A DNA stretch of 64,000 bases from Dugong dugon (lineage: Eukaryota; Chordata; Mammalia; Sirenia; Dugongidae), in NCBI GenBank assembly GCA_030035585.1, contig CM057462.1, positions 136,612,734 to 136,676,733 on the forward strand, written 5' to 3'. The position numbers and the translations under genes are program-made. The stretch's first letter is position 1, and every line of letters begins with the position of its first letter. The notes beneath the pieces are model-generated. The model saw only the letters and a program-made list of their open reading frames with translations, ran no database searches and was not told where the DNA came from. This document shows positions 11,197 to 21,404 of the stretch, one piece after another.

Positions 11197-11806
11197 TGTC
11201 ATGGGTTGAATTGTGTCCCCAAAAAATATGTATCCACTTGGTTGGGCCATGAGTCTTAGTGGTTTGACAGTCATGTAGTGATGTAATTTGGCAGTCATGT
11301 AATAATGTAATCATCTCCCATGATGTGATCTGATGTGATCAGTCAATCAGTTGTAAGGGAATTAGGGTGGGATGCAACACCCGTACTCAGTTCACAGCCC
11401 TGATCCAATGCAAAGGGTGTTTCTCTGGTGTGTGGCCTGCATCACCTTTTATCTTACAAGAGATAAAAGGAGAAAGAAGTGAGCAGAGAGAGGGGAACCT
11501 CCTACCACCAAGAAAGAAGAGGCAGGAGCAGACTGCGTCCTTTGGACCCAGAATCCCTACGCTGAGAACCACCTAGACCCAAGGGAAGACTGATGCCAAG
11601 GTGAATGGGATTTCCAAGGAAAGTTGGGTTCATAGATGCTGAAAGGAGACAAAGACCTTCCCCCAGAGCCAACAGAGAGAGAAAGCCTTCCCCTAGGCTG
11701 GCACCCTGATTTCAGATTTCTAGCTTCCTAAACTGTGAGAGTGAATTTCTGCTAAAGCTACCCACTTGTGGTATTTCTGTCATAGCAGCACTAGATAACT
11801 AAGACA
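11197..11806 (+). mobile_element. Solo LTR, ERVL-MaLR-like (LTR-1)
   Basis: A 610-bp unit beginning TGTCATGGGTTGAATTGTGT and ending AGATAACTAAGACA, so with TG...CA ends. It is flanked by CTCAT (11192-11196) and TTCAT (11807-11811), an imperfect 5-base TSD. The organisation and the GAATTGTGTCC start resemble MLT1/MaLR-type LTRs. No internal region is present, so it is a solo LTR left by recombination. Two relatives occur at 27206-27738 and 56077-56560. It has no coding content. Confidence 0.85.
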
Positions 11807-11811
11807 TTCAT

Positions 11812-12190
11812 CAACAACAAAAAAATGATTATGTAAGGTCATACAAAGGAGTGCTATGCAGCTCTTGAAAAGACTGAGCTATATCTATATTTTCAGAAGT
11901 GGAAAGATCTCCAAGGCATACTATAAGGTAAAAAAGATAAAAACGAAAGTTGTCAAACAATACTCAATTTATTTTAAAAACTAGTTACACAAAATAGAGT
12001 TATATATTCATTATGTACACATATATGTAATAAATACATAGAAAAATAAACAAGTCACAGTAAATAGTTCACAGGAGGTAGCTGGGACTTTTACTTTATC
12101 TAAATTTTTAAAATATTTACAGGGAGAATGTATTCAATATTTCTCTAATGAAAACATGTAATTTTAAAGAGATCATAATAACTATAAATA
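11812..12190 (+). mobile_element. L1M 3' part, second segment
   Basis: Continuation of the L1M after the solo LTR: CATCAACAACAAAAAAATGA, then AGTGCTATGCAGCTCTTG, then a 3' UTR-like AT-rich tail. Non-coding relic. Confidence 0.7.
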
Positions 12191-12639
12191 CAGGAATTTG
12201 AAGAAGATTCATTTAAAGTAAGCTGTCAGGTTCATCTTGAAAATTCCTCTAAATGTAAAGATATTTCTATTCAAATATGGCTCTTATTAGCAAATAATTG
12301 GAATTATTTTTATATCAATACAGTTTAAAGGAAATTTCAACAACTAACTCCTCTTATTTGTCATTTAAGTTTCATTTTTACAATATATTTCATACCGTGA
12401 AATTTTCTATAGATGTCTGCCCTGGCACATCATCTTTACCATTAAACTAAAGACCTTGTACTATGTTCAGATTTATCACTCCATGTTTCAAGGAATCATT
12501 TGTATTTTTGTTCTGATGTCAAATGAGATTTATAGTTTCCTTAAATAGTATAATGAACACCAAATTAAAATCTCTAGAATATAATCCCTAATTAACTCTG
12601 TTAGCTGGTTTCTCACCTCATACCATGAAGCTTTTTCTA
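12191..12639. other. No gene recognised
   Basis: AT-rich DNA with no element or gene I can support. Confidence 0.4.
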
Positions 12640-12725
12640 GCCATTCTAGCACTTAATCAAAGTGCCCAAGACATGATACATACTCAGTAAATATTGAGAA
12701 TGAATGGATGGATGGACGATTTAAT
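12640..12725 (+). mobile_element. L2 3' end, short relic
   Basis: Ends ACTCAGTAAATATTGAGAAT followed by GAATGGATGGATGG, which resembles the L2 3' terminus. Short and diverged. Confidence 0.5.
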
Positions 12726-13084
12726 ATATGGATGTTTTGAAAACCAGTATAGATATGAACCTATACTGAGCTTAGTCTTCCATTCTAAACTATTCCTTAA
12801 GTCCTTCCTGAGCACCATGAGGCATCCACTCCCAATGATATAGTCTTCCCACTTCATTGGAAGACACTAGAAACCAGGGTGCAGGGATGCTTGATGAGTA
12901 CACAGTGCTAAAACAGGCTACTCTGTCCCTTTGTAAATTCTTCATTACAAAATTACTTGTGCCCACCCTGAAAAACAGGTGTCTATCTTGTGATTTCTCC
13001 CATCTAATAGAAGTAATTAGCCTTCTTGTGGTATTCAGTCATATGCAAAGTAATCTTACATATACTACCTGGAAAAAAACCTAT

Positions 13085-13365
13085 TTAAATTGTAAACCAC
13101 TTCTCTGTAGACTTTCTATCTCCCAATCTTGCTTTATTTTTTCCTCATAACATCTGTCACCTTCTAGCCTATTATGTAATTTACTTCCATATTTTGTTTA
13201 TTGTCGATCTCTTCCCTAGCTCCCCTATACACACATACACACAAAATATAAGCTCTATGAGACAAAGGAATTTTATTTTTTTCGCTGCTGAATCCCAATG
13301 CCTAAAACAGAGCCTGCCACATAATAGGTACTTAATAAAATTATGTTGAATAACAAAGGAATGTA
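13085..13365 (+). mobile_element. L2 LINE 3' end
   Basis: The pattern CTTGCTTTATTTTTTCCTCA, TATAAGCTCTATGAGACAAA, AATGCCTAAAACAGAGCCTG and a TACTTAATAAAATTATG end follows the L2 3' consensus order. Strongly diverged. Confidence 0.8.
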
Positions 13366-14102
13366 GTCTGTACATCATTTTCACATTACTTTGTAGATGA
13401 AATTTGAGAGCAAAGAAGTTTGGCTTTTTGGATTTTAAGAGGACATCTTCAGCTTTCCTAGTTTTACTGATGATGTTATTGCCTTGGCAAATCAAATGAC
13501 ATAATAATAATAATTTAATAATAAACTACTACTAGTATTATGTCATTTAATATATTAGATGAATAGACGCTATTATTGTTATTCAAATACTACACAGACA
13601 GTTCTTTCAAATTCTAACATGAACAGCTCTTTCCCATTGGTCGGGCTGGGTCTGCTGACTCCTTGATTCCAAAGTCTGTTTCATGGCACTTTACTTTGAC
13701 TGCATCACTTTGAGCTCGTCACAGGCTGAAACTGAGGATGCAGATGGGGAATGGCATTGCACACTGTGAGTAGAGCCAACAATTTTCACTGAAGGGTTTT
13801 AAAAATCATGGTAAATTTATTCATAAAGGGCGTTTATATAACATCACACAGTCAATACTGCTACATAACCTGTCCCTCCCTAACTTGTTTTATGAAATGC
13901 TTTTGCAGCATCTCTATATAATCAGATCTGTTTATTGTCATTACTCCATGTAAAATAAGTTCACTTCCTCTGAGAAATTTGAATTTTCTCTCAAGTTAAG
14001 CAGGCTCAGACACAGTATGAAGGAACCAAAACGAGGAGGCTGATTTTATTGTTCCTTTCTCTTGCCCTCATTCTGTCCCCATTCCCTCCACCCCACCAGT
14101 CT

Positions 14103-14103
<1 letters not shown>
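13366..14103. other. No gene recognised
   Basis: No coding frame or named repeat. The part near 13500-13760 may contain a very diverged MIR, but I cannot support it. Confidence 0.35.
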
Positions 14104-14153
<50 letters not shown>

Positions 14154-14162
14154 ACACACATA
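14104..14162. repeat. (CA)n microsatellite
   Basis: About 29 CA units with two TA interruptions near the right end. Confidence 0.97.
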
Positions 14163-14764
14163 CATTTTCTCCCATTCTATCTTCTTCAGTGTTGGGTATG
14201 TGGTGGGGTACAGACATTTTAGGGTATGTGGTGGGGTAGAAATATATTGCAGAAAAGGAAAAAAATTTCAAATACCCGTTGCTGCTGAAGAACTCCTTTG
14301 GCTCTCACTACCCTCTGTCCTAGTGCTGACCCTCCCAAGACCCTTCCAAGGGGCACATACATGCTTGGGTTCTTCAGAAAATTTATAAAGTCTCCATGGT
14401 GCACAGTTCACTGATATAAGAGATACTCTCAGGCTTAACCACCCCCATGCACAGTTCTCTCTCCTCATCTGTTGTTGTTTGGATCCATGTCTCAGCAGGC
14501 ATCTCTCTGCAGTAACATACTCACAAGGCAGCAGGGTCTACCTAATCCACCTATTCTTGCCACAAAGCATTGGGAATAGGGTTTCTTTGAAGCCTTTTTT
14601 TTTTTTTTTCTTTTTTCTTTTTCTGTATGCCCTTTTGTCTATTCCCTACTCCTTTCCTCACTGTTATAATAGGTATGGGGAAGAGAACAGCCAGTGTACT
14701 GCCTCAGCAGACATTCACCCAGGAAATGAAAGCTGCCACCCCTCTTACAGAAGAGGCAATGTGG
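14163..14764. other. No gene recognised
   Basis: Contains a short direct repeat (GGGTATGTGGTGGGGTA near 14193 and 14222) and a T-rich run at 14596-14620. No gene seen. Confidence 0.4.
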
Positions 14765-14968
14765 TAGTGACTAGGAGTGGGGGCACTTGAGCCAGACTGC
14801 GTGAGTTCAAATCCCAGTGTCTCTTTTTACCGCTCCTGTGACACTCAGCACGGTACTTAATTTCTCTACCTGAGACACCTCGTCTATAAAATAAGGATTG
14901 AAATAGCTCCTACTAAACAAGGTTATTACAAAGATTGAATAAGTTAATACATGTGATACCCTTAGAAT
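14765..14968 (-). mobile_element. MIR, left part
   Basis: Reverse-strand MIR: GAGTTCAAATCCCAGTGTC, CCTGTGACACTCAGCACGG, TCTATAAAATAAGGATTGAA, TTGAATAAGTTAATACATG. It is interrupted by the full-length RTE and resumes at 18221. Confidence 0.85.
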
Positions 14969-15388
14969 GTTGTTGTTAGGTGCCTTTGAGTCGCTTCCGT
15001 CCCATAGCGACCCTACGAACAACAGAACGAAACACTGCCCGGTCCGGTCCTGAGCCATCCTCACAGTCGTTGTTATGCCTGAGCCTATTGTTGCAGATAG
15101 TGTCAATCCATCTCCTTGAGGGTCTTCCTCTTTTTCGCTGACGCTCTTCTTTACCAAACATGATGTCCTTCTCCAGGACTGATCCCTCCTTAAAACATGT
15201 CTTAAGTATATGAGACGCAGTCTCGCCATCCTTGCTTCTAAGGAGCATTTTCACTGTATTTCTTCCAAGACAGATTTTTTTGTTCTCTTGGCAGTCCATT
15301 GTATATTCAGTATTTTTTGCCAATATCACAATTTAAAGGCATCAGTTCTTTGGTCTTCCTTATTCCTTGTCCAGTTTTCACATGCATA

Positions 15389-16561
15389 TCAGGCGATTGA
15401 AAACACCATGGCTTGGGTCAGACACACCTTAGTCTTCAAGGTGAAATACTTAGTTTTCAACTCTTTAAAGAGGTCTTTTGCAGCAGATTTGCCCAGTGCG
15501 ATGTGTCTTTTGATTTCCTGACTGCTGCTTCCATGGGTGTTGATTGTGCATCCAAGTAAAATGAAATCCTTGACAACTTCAATCTTTTCTCTGTTTCTCA
15601 TGATGTTGCTTATTAGTCCAGTTGTGAGGATTTTTGTTTTCTTTATGTTGAGGTGTAATCCATACTGAAGGCTGTGATCTTTGATTTTCAACAGTAAGTG
15701 CTTCAAGTCCTCTTCACTTTCAGCAAGCAAGGTTGTGTCATCTGCATAATGCAGGTTATTAATGCATCTTCCTCCAATCTTGATGCCCCCTTCTTCACAG
15801 AGTCCAGCTTCTCGGATTATTTGCTCAGCATACAGATTGAACAGGTATGGTGAGAGGATACAACCCTGACACACACCTTTACTGACTTTAAACCACACAG
15901 TATCCCCTTGTTCTGTTCAAACGACTACCTCTTGATCTGTGTACAGGCTCCTCATGAGAACAATAAAGTGTTCTGGAATTCCCATTCTTCTGCAATGTTA
16001 TCCATAATTTATTATGATCCACACTGTCGATTCCCTTTTCATAGTCAATAAAACACAGGTAAACATCTTTCTGGTATTCTCTGCTTTCAGCCAGGATCCA
16101 CCTGACATCAGCAGTGATATCCCTTAATCCACTTTCTCTTCTGAATAAGGTTTGAATTTCCAGCAATTCCCTGTCGATATACTGCTGCAGCCGCTTTTGA
16201 ACGTTCTTCAGCAAAATTTTACTTGTGTGTGATATTAATGATATTGTTCAATAATTTCCACATTCAGTCAGATCATCTTTCTCGAGAATAGGCATAAATA
16301 TGGATCTCTTCAAGTCTCTTGGCCAGGTAGCTGTCTTGCAAATTTCTTGGCATAGACGAGTGAGCACTTCCAGCGCTGCATCAATTTGTTGAAACATCTA
16401 ATTGATATTCCATCAATTCCTGAAGCCTTGTTTTTTGCTAATGCCTTCAGTGCAGCTTGGACTTCTTCCTTCAGTACCACCAGTTCCTGATCATATGCTA
16501 CCTCTTGAAATCGTTGAACGCTGACCAGTTCTTTTTGTTATAAGGACTCTGTGGATTCCTT

Positions 16562-16598
<37 letters not shown>

Positions 16599-17997
16599 CT
16601 TCCTGCATCATTTAATATTTTCCCCATAGAATCCTTCACTATTGCAACTTGAAGCTTGGATTGTTTTCTTCAGTTCTTTCAACTTGAGAAATACTGAGCA
16701 TGTTCCTCCCTTTTGGTTTTCTATCTCCAGCTCTTTACACATGTCATTATAATACTTTACTTTGTCTTCTGGAGCTCCCCTTTGGAATCTTCTGTTCAGT
16801 TCTTTTACTTCATCATTTCTTCCTTTTGCTTTAGTTACTCGACTTTCAAGAGCAAGTTTCAGAGTCTCTTCTGACATTCATTTTGGTCTTTTCTTTCTTT
16901 CCTGTCTTTTTAATGACCTCTTGCTTTCTTAATGTATGATGTCCTTGATGTCATTCTACAACTCGCCTGGTCTTCGGTCATTAGTGTTCATTGGGTCAAA
17001 TCTATTCTTCAGATGGTCTCTAAATTCAGGTGGGATATACTCAAGGTCATATTTTGGCTCTTGTCAATTTGTTCTAATTTTCTTCAGTTTCAGCTTGAAC
17101 TTGCATGTGAGCAATCGATAGTCTGTTCCACGGTTGGTCCCTGGCCTTGTTCTGACTAATGATACTGAGCTTTTCCATCGTCTCTTTCCACAGATGTTGT
17201 TGATGTGATTTCTGTGTATTACATCTGGCGAGATCCATGAGTATAGTCGCCATTTATGTTGGTGAAAAAAGATATTTGCAGTGAAAAAGTCATTGTTCTT
17301 GCAAAATTCTATCACGCGATCTCCAGCATCGTTTCTATCACCAAAGCCATATTTTCCAGCTACCAATCCTTCTTGTTTCCAACTTTTGTATTCCAATCAC
17401 CAGTAATTATTAATGCATCTCGACTGCATGTTTGATCAATTTCAGACTGTAGAAGTTGATAAAGATCTTCAATTTCTTCATCTTTGGCCTTAGTGGTTGG
17501 TGTGTAACTTTGAATAATAGTCATCTTAACTAGTCTTCCTTATAGGCATATGGATATTATCCTATCACTGACGGCGTTGTACTTCAGGATAGATCTTGAA
17601 ATGTTCTTTTTCACAATGAATGCAACCCATTTCTCTTCAAGTTGTCATTTCCAGCATAGTAGACCATACGACTGTCTGATTCAAAATGGCCGATACCAGT
17701 CCATTTTAGCTCACTAATGCCTAGGATATTGATGTTTATGCTTTCCATTTCATTTTTGACGATTTCCAATTTTCCTAGATTCATACTTTGTATATTCCAC
17801 ATTCCGATTATTAATGGATGTTTGCGGCTATTCCTTCTCATTTTGAGTCGTGCCACATCAGCAAATGAAGGTCCCAAAACCTTGACTCCATCCACTTCAT
17901 TAAGGTCAACTCTACTTTGAGGAGACAGCTCTTCCCCAGTAGTCTTTTGAGTGTCTTCCAACCTCAGGGGCTCATCTTCCGGCACTATACCAGACAA
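15389..17997 (-). pseudogene. RTE endonuclease-reverse transcriptase, broken
   Basis: Relic of the single RTE polyprotein. The N-terminal endonuclease is seen at 17611-17997 (GMWNIQSMNLGKLEIVKNEM, ILGISELKWTG) and 17064-17396 (GKYGFGDRNDAGDRVIEF). The connector follows at 16608-16877. Reverse transcriptase lies at 15888-16214 and 15389-15898, with GVCQGCILSPYLFNLYAEQI and an intact YADD at 15737-15748. The endonuclease residues usually written IDYI and SDH read INNI and TDY here, so a metal-binding Asp and the catalytic His appear lost. Several frame changes separate the parts. What is known of the family: nicks target DNA and copies its RNA there. Confidence 0.9.
16564..16595. repeat. T32 homopolymer inside the RTE
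   Basis: A pure T run on the + strand (A run in the element's sense) within the coding relic. The other RTE copy has mixed sequence at this point (about 25762-25772), so it probably grew from a short A-rich stretch. Confidence 0.9.
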
Positions 17998-18220
17998 TGT
18001 TCCCCTGCTATCCGTAAGGTTTTCATTGGCTAATTCTTTTCAGAAGTAGACCGCCGGGTCCTTCTTCCTAGTCTGTCTTAGTCTGAAGGCTCAGCTGAAA
18101 CCTGCCTGCCATGGGTGAGCCTGCTGGTATTTGAATACCAGTGGCATAGCTCCCAGAATACCAGCAACACACAAGCTCCCACAGTACAACAAACTGACAG
18201 ACATGGGGAACTCTTAGAAT

Positions 18221-18266
18221 AATACCTGGTAAAAAGTAGCAATCGATACACGTTGCCTGTTATCAG
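18221..18266 (-). mobile_element. MIR, right part
   Basis: AATACCTGGTAAAAAGTAGCA continues the MIR broken at 14968 by the RTE insertion. Confidence 0.7.
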
Positions 18267-18409
18267 TCCTGAGGAGTTGTTTTAGATACTCGTTTTGAGG
18301 TCAGAGAAACATGACTTCCACCCCTCCCCTCTCTTGCCTAAGGGGCATAGAAAAGACTCAGAACTTTCCTCTTAGGCAGATGATCACTCTGACTCTCCTG
18401 CTTATTTTC

Positions 18410-18515
18410 TGAAACCATCCTCTCTCAGCTAGACTGCTGCAATAGTGTCCTAACCAGACTCCTCACTACCGAACACTCTGTTCTTCCTCCTACAACCAGT
18501 ACACTTTCTTTAAAG
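18410..18515 (+). mobile_element. L2 fragment
   Basis: TAGACTGCTGCAATAGTGTC, then CTAACCAGACTCCTCAC, resemble the L2 3' coding end. Short. Confidence 0.55.
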
Positions 18516-18600
18516 CTGGGGTCAGCGCATTTTTTTCCATAAAGTGCCATATAGTAAATATTTTAGGATTTGCAGGACAGAAGGCAAAACTGAAGTTCTT
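18516..18600. mobile_element. hAT-Charlie-type DNA transposon fragment
   Basis: GGGGTCAGCGCATTTTTTTC, then CATATAGTAAATATTTTAGG, then TTTGCAGGACA match the common terminal phrase of a mammalian Charlie-type element. The subfamily is not assigned. Confidence 0.6.
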
Positions 18601-21213
18601 ATGTAGGCACATTTAAAAGAGAGGAAACACGTTTCACAAAAAAAATTTTATTGACACGATTCAAAACATAGTAATAATTGAGTGCAGTCTTTTGAAATAC
18701 AGTTCTACTAATGAAAAAATAATTCTTTTTAAGGGGAATAACATTTTGCTTAACTGAGGTTAAAGTTAATGTTGGCTTCCATAAAAACTGCAAATATTCA
18801 CCTGTTAATGCTGTTGTCTTAATTATATTTTGCGTTTCATTTTGAAAATTTATTTTCACATGAACATGTACTGCCAATGACTACCCAATGAATCTACATG
18901 TATTGAAGTGTAAAGGTTATTTAAAGGACTTATAGATTCATAGCTTTTTCTCATTTTAATATTCAGTTATGTATAATAAATGGAGAGAACAGAGAAACTT
19001 CACAGTAAAGAGGGCTGTTTCAGCACTTGTTGCCTCAAGGTAGACTCTGTGACAGGACCTACTGTGATAGCTATTACCATATCACCTGCTTACAGAAGGG
19101 AAGAGAGAATGCCAAAAGCGGAGTGTTTACGATAAAGTGTTTAGGTGTTTTCAAGATTTGTTACTATATATTTCACAGTAATTTGAGCTGTTGAAGATTT
19201 AGGGTAACGTCAGATTACAGAGCATGAACTTTAAAGTAACCATTCTGCCGATCTATTACTATAAATAAAATATCAACAGTACTATTTTCAAAGTATTCTC
19301 AGTAAAGTGTTCCAGGTAGGAAAATACCCCCAAAGTTTTGGAAACTGTCACAGAGCAGTTGATTTTAGAAGTCTACTTTTGAAGTTGCAGATCTGAGTTA
19401 AAAATAATAGGAAAATTTCTTAATCTAGATATCTTAGGAATATTTGTATAACTAGAATAGAAAATGTTAGAATGTATTAATAATGTGTATTATTAGCAAG
19501 ACTACATCTTATAATCTTATAACTATTATATATACTCAGTTGTTTAGCAGAATGCAGATCACAAGAAGCAGGCTCCAACTTGATACATCGCTTATCTAAA
19601 TGTGAGCAATCTTAATCAGATCATTAGTTAAAGAAACTTAAATAACTTAAATAAAACAGGAAAGACTGACCTAATTTTATCCAGGAAATATTGATGCTTA
19701 ATATCTCAATATCGTGCTAGAGTTTAATCTTTTTTAAATCCACACTCAATAGATAATGCCTGTAAAAAAATTAATGTGCTTTAATAAAAATTTTACAGAA
19801 GCACTTACAAGTTTCTCTTTGCGCACAGGTTACAGGTAAAACTTGTTTCTCTTCTACCTCATGAAACAGCAGAATCTAGCCTTGAAAGAGACTTATATAA
19901 GAACAGTTTCATGCATGTGAACAAAATATGTGGTATTTTAATATAACAATCATGATTAAATCATTAAAACAAAAGAGAAGGAAGTAACATACCTATTGGA
20001 AGCTTTTAGCAATTTAACAGCACCATTCACTTCAGAGTGATTATTCCACTCATAGAGATATAGCATAAGAGCCACTTTTATAAGGAATTTATTGCAAATA
20101 TAACACTTGAGGTGTGACGTTCATGATATAAAGACATTAAAGTAAAATAAAACGTACAACTTGTAGCAGAGTAGTAAAGGTAGCTCCATTTTGCAGAATT
20201 TTCTGCACTAGGGGCATTTATAAAAGTAAAGTTATCCAGAGTGCCATCTTAGATCCTTATTTAAGTGCTTTAACAGGAGAACAATGGAAGAATAAGCTAG
20301 TGACAGTGACGACAACAAGAGACAATTATTAATGTTCATCACGATAGTTACAATTGATATAAGGTTTCCATCCGAATCTACTAGCATTTGATGGATAACA
20401 CTTTGGCTAGCCTAGGTCCCTGGCTCTGCGCTTCACCAGTGAGGTGTCTAAATCCCTAAATATGAACTTCTTGTCGGGACTGCAGTTGCAGGAATTGCCT
20501 ATTCACTGTTATCACTGGGCATAAAAGCATCAAGAGACTCCATAATGATGCCCATTAATATAGCAACATCCTTATCTCTTCATGATAATTTGTGTCAATT
20601 ACCTCTGCCAGTAGAATATCTTATTGCTTTAGGCCTGACGGTTTACTGGTAAGAAGGGCTCTAAATAAACAGGATGAAGTCATAGCTTTGGGTTTAGTGA
20701 ACCCTTTATCATGCCCCCTGGTTATAAGTATCTCCCTTAGCCCTCTGAGAGCTAAGACTTCTAATCACTTAGAGCAGACAGGAAGCACACATTCTCCAAG
20801 TCCATCTCTGGAGATGATGGGAAGAAGGACCACTTCTTACTCTACAGCCTTTCTGTCACTCAGCAAAGTGCTCCCACTACCAGTAGAGAGGCAGCACCAG
20901 GATGATGGCTCTGGTGATCACAGTAACAGAAAGTCATTGGCAGTAATAGCAGTTGCACTAGGATCGTGCTGGCAGATGATCCTAAGGAGAGAACAACCAT
21001 GGGTACTGGATATACCCGTATTTGCAATTTCCATTGATTCTGCGATCATTTTCTATAGAATAATTTCTGTAAAGTAAAAACTTCAGGCTTCTGCAGAGGA
21101 GCTATACAGGTCTCAAAGGTGACCTGTGAGGAATTTTTTCTTTCACATTTTAATTGACTTCCTAGTATATTGACAGCTATAGTAGATGTAGGCTGAGCTA
21201 GAATTAATGGATT
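18601..21213. other. Unique AT-rich region, no gene supported
   Basis: About 2.6 kb without a recognisable repeat. An open stretch of 161 codons (20592-21077, +) shows no family motif and no flanking splice or promoter context, so I do not call it a gene. The part 20350-21110 is less AT-rich and could be an old retroviral-type or unique sequence; I cannot tell. Confidence 0.45.
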
Positions 21214-21237
21214 GATGATGATGATGATGATGATGAT
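21214..21237. repeat. (GAT)n microsatellite
   Basis: Eight GAT units followed by AAT units, immediately left of an AfroSINE. The AAT part supplied the SINE target site. Confidence 0.93.
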
Positions 21238-21244
21238 AATAATA

Positions 21245-21396
21245 CTCGTTGCCCTTGAGTTGATTCTGACTTATAGCGACCCTATAGGACAGAGTAGAAC
21301 TGCCCCATAGGGTTTCCAAGGAGTGGCTGGAGAATTCGAACTGCTGACCTTTTGGTTAGCAGCCAAGCTCTTAACCACTGCACCACCAGGGCTCCG
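21245..21396 (-). mobile_element. AfroSINE, short form, with TSD
   Basis: Reverse-strand short form with TAATAATA duplicated at 21237-21244 and 21397-21404. AGAACTGCCCCATAGGGTTT and CTTTTGGTTAGCAGCC are well preserved. Confidence 0.93.
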
Positions 21397-21404
21397 TAAT
21401 AATA

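Larger units (their letters stand above)
14969..18212 (-). mobile_element. RTE (BovB-like) LINE, apparently full length, 3.24 kb
   Basis: Reverse-strand RTE inserted into a MIR. CTTAGAAT is duplicated at 14961-14968 and 18213-18220. The 3' end (14969 onward) has the inverted (AAC)n tail and 3' UTR. Coding relics run leftward from about 17997 to 15389, and a 5' leader of roughly 215 bp precedes them. A length of 3244 bp matches a complete RTE/BovB element. Frames are broken in several places and a 32-base homopolymer lies in the coding region, so it is inactive. Confidence 0.92.

Noticed and set aside
11367-11576. 69-codon frame within LTR-1
   Set aside because: Lies entirely in a non-coding solo LTR and is matched by a frame on the opposite strand.
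13510-13760. MIR
   Set aside because: Some words resemble MIR, but the order is not convincing.
14104-14162. CA and TG dinucleotide runs as CRISPR-like or regulatory arrays
   Set aside because: Simple microsatellites without spacers.
20592-21077. 161-codon open frame on the + strand
   Set aside because: No family motif, low-complexity Ser/Leu-rich parts, and no splice or promoter context. A frame of this length can occur by chance in the less AT-rich stretch.
20350-21110. Endogenous retroviral internal sequence
   Set aside because: Composition differs from the surroundings, but I see no gag, protease, polymerase or envelope motif.
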